A DNA stretch of 64,000 bases from Nostoc sp. CHAB 5824 (GTDB taxonomy: Bacteria > Cyanobacteriota > Cyanobacteriia > Cyanobacteriales > Nostocaceae): NCBI RefSeq assembly GCF_020829665.1, contig NZ_JAIVFT010000001.1, positions 62,001 through 126,000 of the forward strand, given 5' to 3'. The notes beneath the pieces were generated by a model that saw nothing but the letters and a program-made list of their open reading frames with translations, was not told where the DNA came from and ran no database searches. The translations under genes were made by a program, and so were the position numbers. Positions 19,150 through 28,569 of the stretch are shown piece by piece. Each line of letters begins with the position of its first letter. Position 1 is the first letter of the stretch.

Positions 19150-19410
19150 ATGGATGTAGCACCACAACAACCATCAACACAATTTTTAACCCTGGAAGAG
19201 TCAGCAAAAGTAGACGCGGCTTTGTTGTCTTCCCCAGAAAAGTTTTTAACGCGATTGACAATTTCATCACTTAAGCTTTTGAAGCATATCGCTCAAGAGT
19301 ACGGTGTTGCTATTGAAGATTTGACAGCACAGCAACTAATTGCCTGGTTTGAAGAAGATAGCAAAATTCGTCGTGAGCAGGGAATTGAAGCTGCATACCT
19401 AAAGTGGTGA
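19150..19410 (+). CDS. Conserved cyanobacterial hypothetical protein
   Basis: An 86-residue acidic, helical protein with no membrane segment, cysteine or known motif: a helix around LEESAKVDAALLSSPEKFLTR, one around SSLKLLKHIAQEYGV, then LTAQQLIAWFEEDSKIRREQG. Located 94 bases after sufR on the same strand, so co-transcription is possible but not shown. Role unknown; a link to Fe-S metabolism would be guesswork. Confidence 0.75.
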   Translation: MDVAPQQPSTQFLTLEESAKVDAALLSSPEKFLTRLTISSLKLLKHIAQEYGVAIEDLTAQQLIAWFEEDSKIRREQGIEAAYLKW

Positions 19411-19541
19411 TTTAAAAATAAATATACTAGGAAAATTTTTCAACAAATGTAGAGTGGGCAGAGCCTACCCTACGTAGATTTCAAAAATCAAGCAAATAGG
19501 AATTCTATTAAGTAATATTTTAAATTTAATTAGTTAATAGA

Positions 19542-19805
19542 TTAACTCTTTCTGTGATATATTGCCAATGATGTTACTGTTCCACAGGCAATAAAACTAA
19601 CTAAATTACCATACATCAAAATTAGGTCATTGTAGTAATAACCATAAAGAACACTGTTAAATTGAATAATATTAAAGCCTGCAAAAGTTATTAAAGAGAT
19701 ATTTTTAGCACTTTCAGTTTTGAGGATTCTGATAGCTTGGGGGACAAATAAACTAGCGTTGAATAAAAAACCTAAGCCAAATAAAAAAGTAACTATTTCT
19801 TTCAT
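19542..19805 (-). CDS. SemiSWEET/PQ-loop membrane protein
   Basis: An 87-residue protein with three hydrophobic helices, the half-SWEET layout. Helix one carries the PQ motif (FVPQAIRILKTESAKNISLITF), followed by an Asn-rich second helix and a third helix ending LAIYHRKS. SemiSWEETs dimerise to move sugars; other PQ-loop proteins carry amino acids, so the substrate is open. A second, differing SemiSWEET-like gene is at 53431-53763. Confidence 0.85.
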   Translation of the reverse strand: MKEIVTFLFGLGFLFNASLFVPQAIRILKTESAKNISLITFAGFNIIQFNSVLYGYYYNDLILMYGNLVSFIACGTVTSLAIYHRKS

Positions 19806-19953
19806 ATTTTTTGTTCAGTTATACTCAACCATTAAAAATATCAAACCCTGCATTCTGGTAGTTGTTTGAGTACAACTAAGACGATATTTAGAAAGTCGCT
19901 ACAATAATATTAAGAACATACTTTTGCATTGGAGGAAGCAAGTCAGTATTAAT

Positions 19954-19988
19954 TAAAAAAACAGAAAGCACCTTTTAAAAAGTGCTTT
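19954..19988 (-). terminator. Rho-independent terminator
   Basis: Stem AAAGCACCTTTT / AAAAAGTGCTTT with no real loop; minus-strand transcription runs from it into seven T residues. It lies 37 bases beyond the stop of the 20025-20657 gene. Confidence 0.75.
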
Positions 19989-20024
19989 ACAAATTGATTA
20001 CATTTGGTTTGCCCGAGAATTTTT

Positions 20025-20657
20025 TTAAGTATTGTAATTATTAGCCCGAGGACTACGAGCTCCAGTTACGGCTCCAATCATTGAGGCTATTAAACCCAAC
20101 AAAGAACCAAACACAAACCACCACAATCCCGAACGTAAATTAGCTGCCGCTTCACGAGCTTGTTGGGCACTTATATTTGCTTGTGGTACATTAACACCAC
20201 CTTGCTGTTGTACCTGGTTTATAACTTCCCCAGCGTTAGAAGCAGCAACACCAAAAGCACCAGATACTCCACTTGCTAAAAGCCATGAGCTAACTGCCAA
20301 AGTCGTTGCCCAAAGAATTGCACCGTTAAGAAGAGCTGTATTGCGGTTCATCGGCCCACAAGCACGGGCTGTAACCCAACCACCAGTAAATAGGGAAATT
20401 AATAAAGCGATAGTTGACCAAAGCCCTGCATTACCCGCAGCGTTAGGGGCAATTGATCTGGGTGCACCTGAACCTTCAACTGTGCCTGCCGCAACCGCAC
20501 CAATTATAGCGCTCAAAATTAATTGAGTGGCTAAAGAAACCAACAGACCAGAAATAATCGGCCCCCAGCGAACAAGATCATGATATTCAGCTACTCGACC
20601 TGCTACCACAGGGTCAGTAGGAATAACGTCATTACCTGTCCGATTTACGTATGACAT
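20025..20657 (-). CDS. Four-helix membrane protein, unknown function
   Basis: A 210-residue protein with four hydrophobic helices (about 32-58, 78-96, 108-130 and 176-197), rich in Gly, Ala and Ser, and a Gln/Asn/Val-rich loop between helices three and four (EVINQVQQQGGVNVPQANI). Short basic tail. No enzyme motif. A TTATGT/AGAAC leader and a good terminator frame it as a single unit. Similar proteins occur in cyanobacteria; role unknown. Confidence 0.8.
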   Translation of the reverse strand: MSYVNRTGNDVIPTDPVVAGRVAEYHDLVRWGPIISGLLVSLATQLILSAIIGAVAAGTVEGSGAPRSIAPNAAGNAGLWSTIALLISLFTGGWVTARACGPMNRNTALLNGAILWATTLAVSSWLLASGVSGAFGVAASNAGEVINQVQQQGGVNVPQANISAQQAREAAANLRSGLWWFVFGSLLGLIASMIGAVTGARSPRANNYNT

Positions 20658-21030
20658 AGCTTATGTTCTCCAGTACTCTATTCAGCAGAGTTTATCTCAG
20701 GTATATTCATGTTTATGCTTAAAATTAAATAGCTAAATCATCTACTTTTGCATCTATCAAGAGAGATAGTTATTCAGTCTATCCTTAGTAATAAAAAATA
20801 AAATTATTTAACATTTAATAATATTTCATACAAGTTAGTATTTATTTCATACAAGTTAGTATTTAATGATTATTTAAAGCTTTTCCAAAGAAATCATTAA
20901 GTTAAAATGCAGTTATTGACTACTCTAATAATCCATCTAGCTGGAATTTTGACAAAAATTAGACATAATAAAAAAGTTCCTAACCCTTATTAAAAAATCC
21001 TAACAAAGTAATTAGACAACCAATAAAAGC
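20658..21030. other. AT-rich spacer with a 21-bp direct repeat
   Basis: A 21-base unit (atttcatacaagttagtatt plus t) occurs twice back to back at 20823-20864. The remainder is AT-rich, without a credible gene, and must carry the promoter for the 20025-20657 gene and the 3' end of the ybjQ-like gene. Confidence 0.6.
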
Positions 21031-21357
21031 TTAACGCATCTTTACAGCAGTGCCTGTAGCAGTAATCAGCAAAAGAACTCCTGACTGGTCAATATTGATT
21101 GTGCCAGTATCAATTTCAATTCCAATCACAGCATTTGCTCCTAAACGTTGTGCTCGTTGTTCTAATTCTTCTAATGCCTTGCGTTGACCCTGCTCAAATA
21201 GACGCTCATAGCTACCAGTGCGTCCACCAATAATATCTCGAATACCCGCCAAAAAATCACGCAAGAAATTGCTGCCGTAGACTACTTCTGCTGTCACAAT
21301 GCCTAAATATGACTCAATAACGGCTCCTTGAATCACATCAGTGGTAGTTATAATCAT
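21031..21357 (-). CDS. YbjQ-family (DUF74) protein
   Basis: A 108-residue protein covering the whole YbjQ family: ITTTDVIQGAVIESYLGIVTAE at the start, GGRTGSYERLFEQGQRKALEEL in the middle and RLGANAVIGIEID near the end. The family forms pentameric beta/alpha rings, once proposed to bind heavy metals; the function is not settled. Length is exactly normal. Stand-alone gene. Confidence 0.93.
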   Translation of the reverse strand: MIITTTDVIQGAVIESYLGIVTAEVVYGSNFLRDFLAGIRDIIGGRTGSYERLFEQGQRKALEELEQRAQRLGANAVIGIEIDTGTINIDQSGVLLLITATGTAVKMR

Positions 21358-22011
21358 AAATTAGCCTCACAGATGGCAGATAGGTTGATATTTATTATCA
21401 CAATATATATACAAAAATAGTCTGTGTTTATCCAAACTTGATAAACATTCTCTCATACAATTTTACATTGCAATCGCGAATGCGGTTTCATTTGTAGTAT
21501 TGTGCTAACTAAAAACTAAAATTTGAAGGAATATTTAGCTTGATTAAATTGCTCTTACCGTGTAATGCCCAAAAAGGATCTAAACCCCTGTATAGCGACT
21601 TCCAAAGGGTAGTATAAAGGAATAAAAATGTGAGAGAAATTGTTGCATACAGAATCAGCAAATTATTAAATTAAATAACAATCAAGAATGTTAAATCCTC
21701 TAAAATTGGCGCATCGCCTCTCTAAAATTAAGCTAGACGCCCGTTAGGTTTTTGTGAATCACACGTATAACTACTGAACACAAAAGTGTATTTTGATATT
21801 TTACTGATTGATATATAGGGTAACTTCATCTGAAGTTAATATCTTACACTTGATCTTCAGTAAAAACTCTGTAATGTAGCTCTGATTGTAAAAGAAAGAG
21901 TCGATGAACTATTAACATCTTAATCAATACGAAGAAATACAGTTTTCAAAAGTCCATATTTTTGTTTTAATGTACAAGAAAAAAGTCCTCTAAAATTTCA
22001 GGAAATTTACT
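21358..22011. other. Spacer, promoter region of the TPR gene
   Basis: About 650 AT-rich bases with no convincing gene. An AGGAAA sequence at about 22000 serves the GTG start of the TPR gene. Several short repeats of the general type ACTAAAAACTAAAA are present. I see no structured RNA. Confidence 0.5.
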
Positions 22012-22692
22012 GTGTACAAGCCAACATCATTTGTGCTGACTGTGGTGTTATTAGGATGTTTTTCCTTGACTATACCTTCAGTGGCTCAGGCTCAGGTATT
22101 AGTAGCGCAAGGCAAAAACTCAGAGTTAAAGCAACTACTGGAAGACGGACGGAGGTTAGTGGATACGGGCGATTATGGTGGTGCGATCGCAGTTTATCAG
22201 CAAGCAGCTAGGCTAGATCCCAAAAATGCTAAAATTCATTCAGGTATTGGCTACTTATACGCTCAACAGGGAAATTATCAAGCGGCATTAACAGCTTATC
22301 GTCGTGCGATCGCCATCAACCCTAACAATAGTGATTTTTACTACGCAGTGGGTTACATCAAAGCGAATTTGGGCGATACACGTGGAGCAAAGGAAGGCTA
22401 CCGTCGTGCCATACAGCTGAACCGTAATAACGTTAATGCCTATTTAGGATTGGCTGTGACACAATCGCGTATGGGAGACTATACTGCTGCTACCTGGGCA
22501 TACCAACAAGCAATCGATTTGGATAAGAACAATGCTCAGACTTATGAATTGATGGGTTCGATGTATAAACAGCGACGACAAGCCAAACAAGCGAACAGCT
22601 TGCTTCAGAAAGCTCGTGACTTATACAAGCGGCGCAATGACTCAGAAGGGGTGGACAGAGTAGAAGCCATGCTGAGACAATTAGGAGGATGA
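22012..22692 (+). CDS. Exported TPR-repeat protein
   Basis: A 226-residue protein with a signal peptide (YKPTSFVLTVVLLGCFSLTIPSVAQAQ, cut likely after AQA) followed by five TPR units from about residue 36 to 205; GDYGGAIAVYQQAARLDP, GNYQAALTAYRRAIAINP and GDTRGAKEGYRRAIQLNR show the canonical pattern. It probably acts outside the cytoplasm as a scaffold. The start is GTG at 22012 with AGGA eight bases upstream; this start keeps the signal peptide intact. Convergent with the ABC gene, whose stop is two bases away. Confidence 0.88.
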   Translation: MYKPTSFVLTVVLLGCFSLTIPSVAQAQVLVAQGKNSELKQLLEDGRRLVDTGDYGGAIAVYQQAARLDPKNAKIHSGIGYLYAQQGNYQAALTAYRRAIAINPNNSDFYYAVGYIKANLGDTRGAKEGYRRAIQLNRNNVNAYLGLAVTQSRMGDYTAATWAYQQAIDLDKNNAQTYELMGSMYKQRRQAKQANSLLQKARDLYKRRNDSEGVDRVEAMLRQLGG

Positions 22693-22694
22693 GG

Positions 22695-23603
22695 TTAATC
22701 TAACTGGCGTCCCGTTAATTCCACAAAAATATCTTCTAGGTTAGAGGGACGCACCATCATTCCGGTTTTATCGGGCTGTTCATTCAAGTAGACATTTGCT
22801 GCTTCCAGGGATGAGAAAAACAAATATTCCCAGCTACGGGCGCTATCATTCCCCACTTCAGACACACCCAATTGCTTCATCACCAAACCTTCACCGTGAA
22901 CAGAACGGAGCTGTTGTAAAGTTCCCAAAGAAATCAGCTTGCCGCTATCCATAATACCGATGCGTCCTGGCTTGGTAGAACCAAAAGCATCGCACAAAAA
23001 TTCGACCTCATCCATATAATGGGTCGTCAGTAGCATCGTCATTCCCTGCTTATTCAAATCCCGAATAATTTCCCAGAGGCGTCGCCTGGTTTGGGGGTCT
23101 AGCCCTACCGTTGGTTCATCCAAAAACAGAATTTGCGGTTGATGCAATAAAGCTCTTGCAATCTGCAATCGTCGTTTCATACCTCCAGACAGGGTTTTTA
23201 CTAAATCATCACGTTTTTCTGCTAGCTCAACATACTCTAGCCATTGATTAATTAGTTTTTGTCGCTGTGGGTTGCTAATGTGATGTAGCCTCCCATGCAG
23301 TTCCATATTTTCCCAAACGGTTAAATCGTTATCCACACTGGTTTGCTGCAAAACTACGCCAATACTCTGTTTTGCCAGCATTGCTTGGCTCATCACATCA
23401 TATCCACCTACTTCTATCCGTCCTTGCGAAGGTTTCGTTAGTGTAGTCAGCATCCGAATTGTGGTTGATTTACCCGCACCGTTCGGGCCAAGTAGAGCAA
23501 ATATCTCCCCCGCTTCAATTTGGAATGACAGGTCATTGACTACAGGTACATTGTTGTAAAACTTGTAGACGTTTTCTAGAAAGACAGCAGGAGTCATAGT
23601 CAC
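22695..23603 (-). CDS. ABC transporter ATP-binding protein (DrrA type)
   Basis: A 302-residue ATPase: Walker A GPNGAGKST (about 40), Q-loop LQQTS, signature LSGGMKRRLQ (about 143), Walker B ILFLDEPTVGLD (about 163), H-loop TTHYMDE, and a C-terminal region of the daunorubicin-resistance/ABC-2 type (PSNLEDIFVELTGRQL). It would power an ABC-2 exporter of a drug, lipid or polysaccharide. No permease gene is beside it in this window, since the downstream neighbour faces it and the upstream side is a spacer. An odd 10-residue stretch (FGSTKPGRIG) near 212 looks like a loop extension. Confidence 0.9.
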   Translation of the reverse strand: MTMTPAVFLENVYKFYNNVPVVNDLSFQIEAGEIFALLGPNGAGKSTTIRMLTTLTKPSQGRIEVGGYDVMSQAMLAKQSIGVVLQQTSVDNDLTVWENMELHGRLHHISNPQRQKLINQWLEYVELAEKRDDLVKTLSGGMKRRLQIARALLHQPQILFLDEPTVGLDPQTRRRLWEIIRDLNKQGMTMLLTTHYMDEVEFLCDAFGSTKPGRIGIMDSGKLISLGTLQQLRSVHGEGLVMKQLGVSEVGNDSARSWEYLFFSSLEAANVYLNEQPDKTGMMVRPSNLEDIFVELTGRQLD

Positions 23604-24275
23604 TTTGCTTAAATTAAAAATTTAAAATCACCGTACCCCTACGGGGAAACCAGCTACGCGTAGCGGCGACCATAGTATAAGTTTTGATGGTCGAAAGCCA
23701 ACCTACCTTGCAAAAAGCCACAGAAGCGTCTACAGACTTATCTTGAAATTTAAAATATAGATTAGCCCATATTTTACACCTAGCAATCCTCCGCCAAAAA
23801 ATTTCTTTTACAGGTCTTTAGTCCAAGTCCGCTTCAGTGGACTCAGAACCATGCCACCAATAGGGTTTAGTCCTCTTGAGAGGAATGCACGCTATTAGCC
23901 ATAGGTTTCTAAAGTCGTCGTGCCGTCCAGATACGTTGATAATTTTTGATGAAGAAGTGAATTAAGTAAAAGCGAATATTCTTCTTGGTTAATCTCAGAA
24001 CGCAGCAATTTTTTCAAATCAGTAAGAAAGAGAAGTGTTAATTCAATACGGTTCGGATAAGCATTCTTCCACCTTTGTTGTGGGGTGAATTTAAATCTTT
24101 CCCTTTTCTGCTCCCCATAACCCAACCGTATTAGGTGTTAATTTCCCTTGGCGATAATATCTAGAATGACTGCAATTTAAATTTAACTGTCTAAACTCTA
24201 ACAGATGTGATAAATGCAAAAATATCCGCAAGTAGACTATCATTGCGAATAATATCCAAACCAAATCAATAGTAG

Positions 24276-24497
24276 CAAGACCGATTACATGGTTGTAATG
24301 CCTGTCAGAAGTTTGCATGTAATGGTTTGTACGGTTGTTGGAAAACTTTTGACGAAGCTAGGCTGGCTTTTAGTGTTGAACGAGCAAAGCTTTGTAATTA
24401 CAACCCGAAGTGGACACAGAAAAACCCAGATTATACCGTTGTCAGTCTAATTTTTGGGGAAATTATGATTCCGCAGTGCGGATACTCAGGTATTTAG
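24276..24497 (+). pseudogene. Cys-rich open frame without a start codon, possible gene relic
   Basis: Seventy-three codons open on the plus strand (NACQKFACNGLYGCWKTFDE, then ARLAFSVERAKLCNYNP, YTVVSLIFGEIMIPQCGY) ending in TAG at 24495-24497, with a stop just upstream and no ATG or GTG near the front. Cys pairs and good composition suggest a fragment of a real gene. Family not recognised. Confidence 0.3.
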
Positions 24498-24690
24498 TTT
24501 TGAAGTTTTTGAGTACGCAAGTTTTCAGCTAAATTCAATAACTTGATATCAACTGAAACCCATTACTTGTAAGGTTGCTCCTGAATAATTTGCTCAAGCT
24601 CTTTGTCTGATTAAGCTTTTGTGCAGTTTCACAAAGAATTAGTATGAAGTCGTCATACACCATAATTTTATTTAGTCATTCTTGAATAAC

Positions 24691-24724
24691 AAAATTCCCG
24701 ACTTTTTTGAAAAATCGGGAATTT
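24691..24724 (-). terminator. Terminator hairpin
   Basis: Arms aaattcccga / tcgggaattt around a T- and A-rich loop; on the minus strand it is followed by TTTTG and lies 20 bases past the stop of the 24745 gene. It can also fold on the plus strand. Confidence 0.75.
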
Positions 24725-24744
24725 AAGGTTTCAACTTTCACAAA

Positions 24745-24996
24745 TCAAATAGGATTCATATAGTTATTTTGATAGTAAGCCAAAATTTGGTGAACTCGTT
24801 GCCGACTTTCTGAACCAGAGTTTGCTGTCCACGAGATACACAAGCCACCAATTTGACTTTGATTGTAATCAAACTGTTGGGATGACTGGGGAATTAAATC
24901 CACTTCTACCCCTTCGACTTGACGTAAATGAGCTGCTATCTCTCTATAGACTGCTAAAGGCAAACCAGCGAATTCAATTTTTTCCTTAGTCTTCAT
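24745..24996 (-). CDS. Conserved cyanobacterial hypothetical protein
   Basis: An 83-residue soluble protein starting MKTKEKIEFAGLPLAVYREIAAHLRQ and containing a compact alpha/beta pattern (VEVDLIPQ, IGGLCISW) and a C-terminal amphipathic helix (RQRVHQILAYYQN). No known motif. It begins two bases after the stop of the upstream lipoprotein gene, so the two form a translationally linked pair. Function unknown. Confidence 0.8.
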   Translation of the reverse strand: MKTKEKIEFAGLPLAVYREIAAHLRQVEGVEVDLIPQSSQQFDYNQSQIGGLCISWTANSGSESRQRVHQILAYYQNNYMNPI

Positions 24997-24998
24997 CT

Positions 24999-25850
24999 TT
25001 ATGAAGCTCCAACATTAAAAGAATTTGAGGGGGGCGTTGTTACTGAAACAGGATTGCCGGTAGCAGATGCAGCTGACGGCGTTGAATTGACAGCCCCTTC
25101 TCCTACCATTTTGGCAACTTCAATACCATATTGCTCCAGAATCACGATAGGGTTGTAGCCCTGATTCATTTCAATACGTTTAACCAGTACGCCATTCGCT
25201 AATCGCTGTCCCGCCTGCACATAGCGACTCGTCGGCTCATCCGGTACTTTGATAATTGCCTGCGGTTCCTTACTAATTAGAACTACACCACTCACAACAA
25301 CTGCTTTTGCTAACTCAGGTTGTGCTGGCGGTGGCAATACAGATACTAAAGCGGGGTTGGGGACAACTTGAGGCAAAACTTTAGGTAAGACTGAAATCAA
25401 AGTAGGATTGACTTTTTTTGGTACAGAAGCAATGTTATTTTTCTTCTGATTTAAAGTTATGCTGCGTGTTGGAAGTTTTCGTCCTGCTAGCGATGCAGTA
25501 GGTAGCTTAGGCAACACGGGAACAGGTCTTCCAGATGTTTTAGGCATTCCGGTAACCGTCTGCCCGAAAAGTTGTGCAAACGGGTCACTTCGCTCTTTTG
25601 ATACCTGAACTAACCGTGCCCGCTCTGTAGCATTAGTGGATTGAATCAAATTAACAGATGCAGGAGTAACTTGTGAAACCTGTTTGGCAGGTATCACTGG
25701 ATTCGTAAAGGATTGAGCCGCTGGTGGCGACTTTGCTGCTATTTGGGGAATCGGCGCAGGATTGATGGATTGTGGTGTATCTTCAGAAGCACATCCAGCG
25801 ATCGCTAAAGTTAAAATAGCTGCAATTGTAATTTTTGAATTTCTGCCCAT
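24999..25850 (-). CDS. Predicted lipoprotein with Pro-rich body
   Basis: A 283-residue protein with a lipoprotein signal peptide: ITIAAILTLAIAGC, lipidation at Cys 20. The middle (about 25-190) is Pro-, Ala-, Val- and Gln-rich and likely disordered. A folded part follows at about 190-250 (VVVSGVVLISKEPQAIIKVP, then YVQAGQRLANGVLVKRIEMN), reminiscent of small beta domains in PilP-like pilus or type II secretion proteins. That likeness is weak and not asserted. It precedes the 83-residue gene by two bases and is divergent from nothing: sigF lies upstream in the same direction. Confidence 0.78.
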   Translation of the reverse strand: MGRNSKITIAAILTLAIAGCASEDTPQSINPAPIPQIAAKSPPAAQSFTNPVIPAKQVSQVTPASVNLIQSTNATERARLVQVSKERSDPFAQLFGQTVTGMPKTSGRPVPVLPKLPTASLAGRKLPTRSITLNQKKNNIASVPKKVNPTLISVLPKVLPQVVPNPALVSVLPPPAQPELAKAVVVSGVVLISKEPQAIIKVPDEPTSRYVQAGQRLANGVLVKRIEMNQGYNPIVILEQYGIEVAKMVGEGAVNSTPSAASATGNPVSVTTPPSNSFNVGAS

Positions 25851-26016
25851 GAGCTGTTCTCAAAAGCCATTAGAAAATTGGAAAGTTGAAATCAACATGC
25901 CTGAAATTTATATCAAAGGCAAAGTATGTTCCCTTTATAACCTAACTTTTTACATTTTAAAGGTTATTTTTAGCACTGCCTACTCAGCATAACTGCGGCT
26001 TGGTGTTTATTCGCAG

Positions 26017-26793
26017 TCAATCTTCTGCCACACCCATAAGCTGTTTCATCAAATCCAGACCTTTCTTAACTCTACGGGAAACTGTTACTACACTGATTCC
26101 CAGATGTTCTGCAACTTGTTTTTGTGTCAAATCTTGCAAAAACACACATTCCAGCACATCGCGGGTGCGTTGTTCTAGCTGAACCAATGCTTGTTGCAAG
26201 CGAAGTTGGTCTTCTTGTGCTAGTTGAAAGCTGCGATAGTGAAGATCTGGAACCAATTCTCCTAAACAGGTAGAGCCTTCTTCTCCATCTTGGATTGGCA
26301 CATCGAGACTCAAGGGAGCGCGATTTACCCATGCTAATTTAATTTCTTGCCATTCGTTTGGAGAAATTTCCAGTGCTGTTGCTAATTCGGAGTCTGTTGG
26401 TTGGCGATTATGCTTTTCACGCCAAGAACGTGACACTCCTATTGCTTGCTGTTGCAGTGCTAACCACTTCCGAGGAATTCGCACGGTGACACCTTTATCT
26501 CGGAGATAGTGTTGAATTTCACCCCGAATATAGGGAAGAGCGTAGGAACTAAAGGCATGTCCCTTGGAAAGTTCAAATTTTTCAATCGCTCTGATTAAAC
26601 CTAAACATCCAACCTGGAGCAAATCATCGTAGGTTTCATGACATTGATTCGTCCAGTAGTGAGCTTCTTTTCTCACAAGTCCAAAATTTAGTTTTACCAG
26701 TTTATTGCGAACATTTTCTGACCGAGATTGCTGATATTCTCGCAACAACTGCCAAATTTCATGTTTTAGTTCATTGGTGGCTGTGGTAGGCAT
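26017..26793 (-). CDS. sigF: Group 3 sigma factor, SigF type
   Basis: A 258-residue sigma-70 protein with regions 2, 3 and 4 but no region 1. Region 2 reads LVKLNFGLVRKEAHYW, YDDLLQVGCLGLIRAIEKFEL and FSSYALPYIRGEIQHYLRD; region 3 is RIPRKWLALQQQ; region 4 ends QKQVAEHLGISVVTVSRRVKKGL. This is the SigF group of cyanobacteria, which in Synechocystis controls pilus and motility genes (family knowledge). Start ATG at 26793 (MPTTATNE) chosen over an ATG 33 bases upstream because SigF proteins usually begin here. Lipoprotein gene lies downstream in the same direction. Confidence 0.92.
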   Translation of the reverse strand: MPTTATNELKHEIWQLLREYQQSRSENVRNKLVKLNFGLVRKEAHYWTNQCHETYDDLLQVGCLGLIRAIEKFELSKGHAFSSYALPYIRGEIQHYLRDKGVTVRIPRKWLALQQQAIGVSRSWREKHNRQPTDSELATALEISPNEWQEIKLAWVNRAPLSLDVPIQDGEEGSTCLGELVPDLHYRSFQLAQEDQLRLQQALVQLEQRTRDVLECVFLQDLTQKQVAEHLGISVVTVSRRVKKGLDLMKQLMGVAED

Positions 26794-26826
26794 AGCACCG
26801 TATTTATTGAGTAAATCAACAATCAA

Positions 26827-27735
26827 TTACTCACTTTAAACTCAGCTGCGATGGCGTACCCGCCCGCCGTAGGCGATCGCACGATATCAAAGACAATATT
26901 GTGCTATATGCCTTAGCAAATTCTATGGTCGATAACAACGTTTTTCTAGAGAAAATTACATAGAGTTGCTTGACAATCGAGCAAAGTTTAAAGGGACGAA
27001 ATTGGGATGTAGTTTGTTATTGCTCTTTGGTATGATCTGTAGTTGTTTTTAGAACTACATAGAAATAAAATATAAAATTAGTTACTAAATATCAAACCGA
27101 GATTGTACTTAATTTTAATTAATCAATGGTGAAGCTAATTTTTATAAACGAAACAACAGTAGTTGGAATTTTCTTGGATAAATAAAAGTTTGATTTACAG
27201 TAAAATTACGTGGTCATTAAACCAAAATTCATCCAATAATTAAAAATACTAATAATTTTTATAAAATAGTATGTAAAATTACGCAAGCCAATAAAAAAAG
27301 GACGAGATGCCCTTTGTTGTATTTAAGTCCATAGTCTTTTAATGAAAGGGAAAAGGTTAAAAAGTACGGGGTAAACGATGAATCAAGTCGCCCAGAAGAA
27401 CGAAGTAATAAACTTTTCTCAATTGCAATGATTATTTCGTCCACAATTTTGCTCGGCTTTAACTTTCCCCCTATTTGTAAAAAACCTATCTATCTCCCTA
27501 AAAAAAGGCAGGGCTGTTTCATTCTTTCAAAGCCTTTTGAAAAGCTGGGGACAAGGGAAGGAAGAATTTTTCTCTTGTTTTCCCTTGAACCTTTGTCTCT
27601 TTTCATCTCTGTAATGCTTTTATAGGAATGAAACAACCCTGAAAATGGGGACAAAGAAGTTAACTTTTGTTATGAAACCTGATGCTTACAGAGTTGTCGT
27701 TCTGAATGCCAGTCAGTTACCTAACTCCAGAGAGT
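26827..27735. other. Spacer between sigF and psbO
   Basis: AT-rich with a HIP1 site near 26873. It holds the inverted-repeat element listed at 27509-27641. Short open frames here (for example 27428-27625 on plus) run through that element and have poor composition. I see no gene. Confidence 0.55.
27509..27641. repeat. Inverted-repeat element of 133 bp (MITE-like)
   Basis: Sixteen-base ends, cagggctgtttcattc at the left and gaatgaaacaaccctg at the right, match as inverted repeats with one mismatch. Inside, CAAGGGAA and TTCCCTTG form a second hairpin. It has no coding capacity. It could be a miniature mobile element or a structured transcript; no target-site duplication is evident. Confidence 0.5.
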
Positions 27736-28569
27736 TTAGCTACGAGTCGGTTCAACCCGTGCAAAAAATAGACCGCGAATCTTAACTTCTTTAGGTTCGC
27801 CAGCACCTAAATCTGTATCAGATGGCTGTTCGCTCTCAAAAGTACCAGCAATTTCACCACTAGAGCTATCGATTTTAGCGATTCGCAAAGAAATCTTGCC
27901 ATTAAGATTTTCAGCACGCTTGACGTTAGTGCGGGTAAGTTCTTCATCATCCGCTTGGGCGGGGAGAGCGACGGCATTATCGTAGCCACTAACGACACCA
28001 CGACCTTTAGGATCTAGGAAGGCAGCACCACGATAGGAAGGAACTTTGAAAGTGCCTTCAAAGTCCGTAGAGGTGTTAATACTGCTCAAACTAGGTTGGG
28101 TTTGAGCAACCAAGTCTTTGATGGTGAAGAGGAAAGGTACTCGCTCACCACCAGGAAGTTGCACAGTGATGGCTTGGAAGTCAAGACCATCAGTTTCCAC
28201 AAAGGTCAGGCTATTATCTGGGTTGATTTTTAGGTTGCCTTGCACCTGGTCAATGGTGGAAGTGTATCTGGTCAACAATTTGCCAGCAACAAATTCTGCT
28301 TGTTGGCGTTTATTAGCAGGTTCTTCTTTGATGAAGAAGCTAGTTGGTTCTAAGCAAAGTTCTTTGATGGCATAGGACTGGTTAGAATCAATGGCAATGG
28401 AGCCACGGCTTGTTTCTGTTAGTTGGGGGCATTTGTTAGCCAAGCCAGTGCCGCGAATTTGGTCGTAAGTGAGTACATCTCTACTACTAGTAGCAGGAGC
28501 ATCACTACAAGCAGTTATTAGCCCCAGGCACAAAGCCAAGAATGCAACAATTAAAGCGCGATACCTCAT
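27736..28569 (-). CDS. psbO: Photosystem II manganese-stabilising protein PsbO
   Basis: A 277-residue extrinsic subunit that stabilises the oxygen-evolving Mn cluster on the lumenal side of photosystem II. The signal peptide (RYRALIVAFLALCLGLITAC) is of the Sec type typical of cyanobacteria. Mature signatures follow: LTYDQIRGTGLANKCPQL, CLEPTSFF, FVAGKLLTRYTSTIDQVQG, PSYRGAAFLDPKGRG. Both cysteines that form the known disulfide (in NKCPQL and ELCLEP) are present. Start ATG 28569 has GAGG six bases upstream; an in-frame TTG upstream at 28587 is ruled out as less likely. Single-gene unit. Confidence 0.98.
   Translation of the reverse strand: MRYRALIVAFLALCLGLITACSDAPATSSRDVLTYDQIRGTGLANKCPQLTETSRGSIAIDSNQSYAIKELCLEPTSFFIKEEPANKRQQAEFVAGKLLTRYTSTIDQVQGNLKINPDNSLTFVETDGLDFQAITVQLPGGERVPFLFTIKDLVAQTQPSLSSINTSTDFEGTFKVPSYRGAAFLDPKGRGVVSGYDNAVALPAQADDEELTRTNVKRAENLNGKISLRIAKIDSSSGEIAGTFESEQPSDTDLGAGEPKEVKIRGLFFARVEPTRS

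Larger units (their letters stand above)
23604..24744. other. Long spacer with decayed coding material
   Basis: Begins with a CCCCTACGGGG/GCTACGCGTAGC repeat (about 23635-23665) and a hairpin AGTCCGC-TTCA-GTGGACT near 23827. Two minus-strand open frames (about 23895-24125 and 24091-24318) overlap out of phase and have no good start, so they may be one frameshifted relic (RYYRQGKLTPNTVG continuing as YGEQKRERFKF). No intact gene is supported. Confidence 0.4.

Noticed and set aside
23895..24318. Two overlapping minus-strand small genes
   Set aside because: Out of phase, with no proper start; described as relic material instead.
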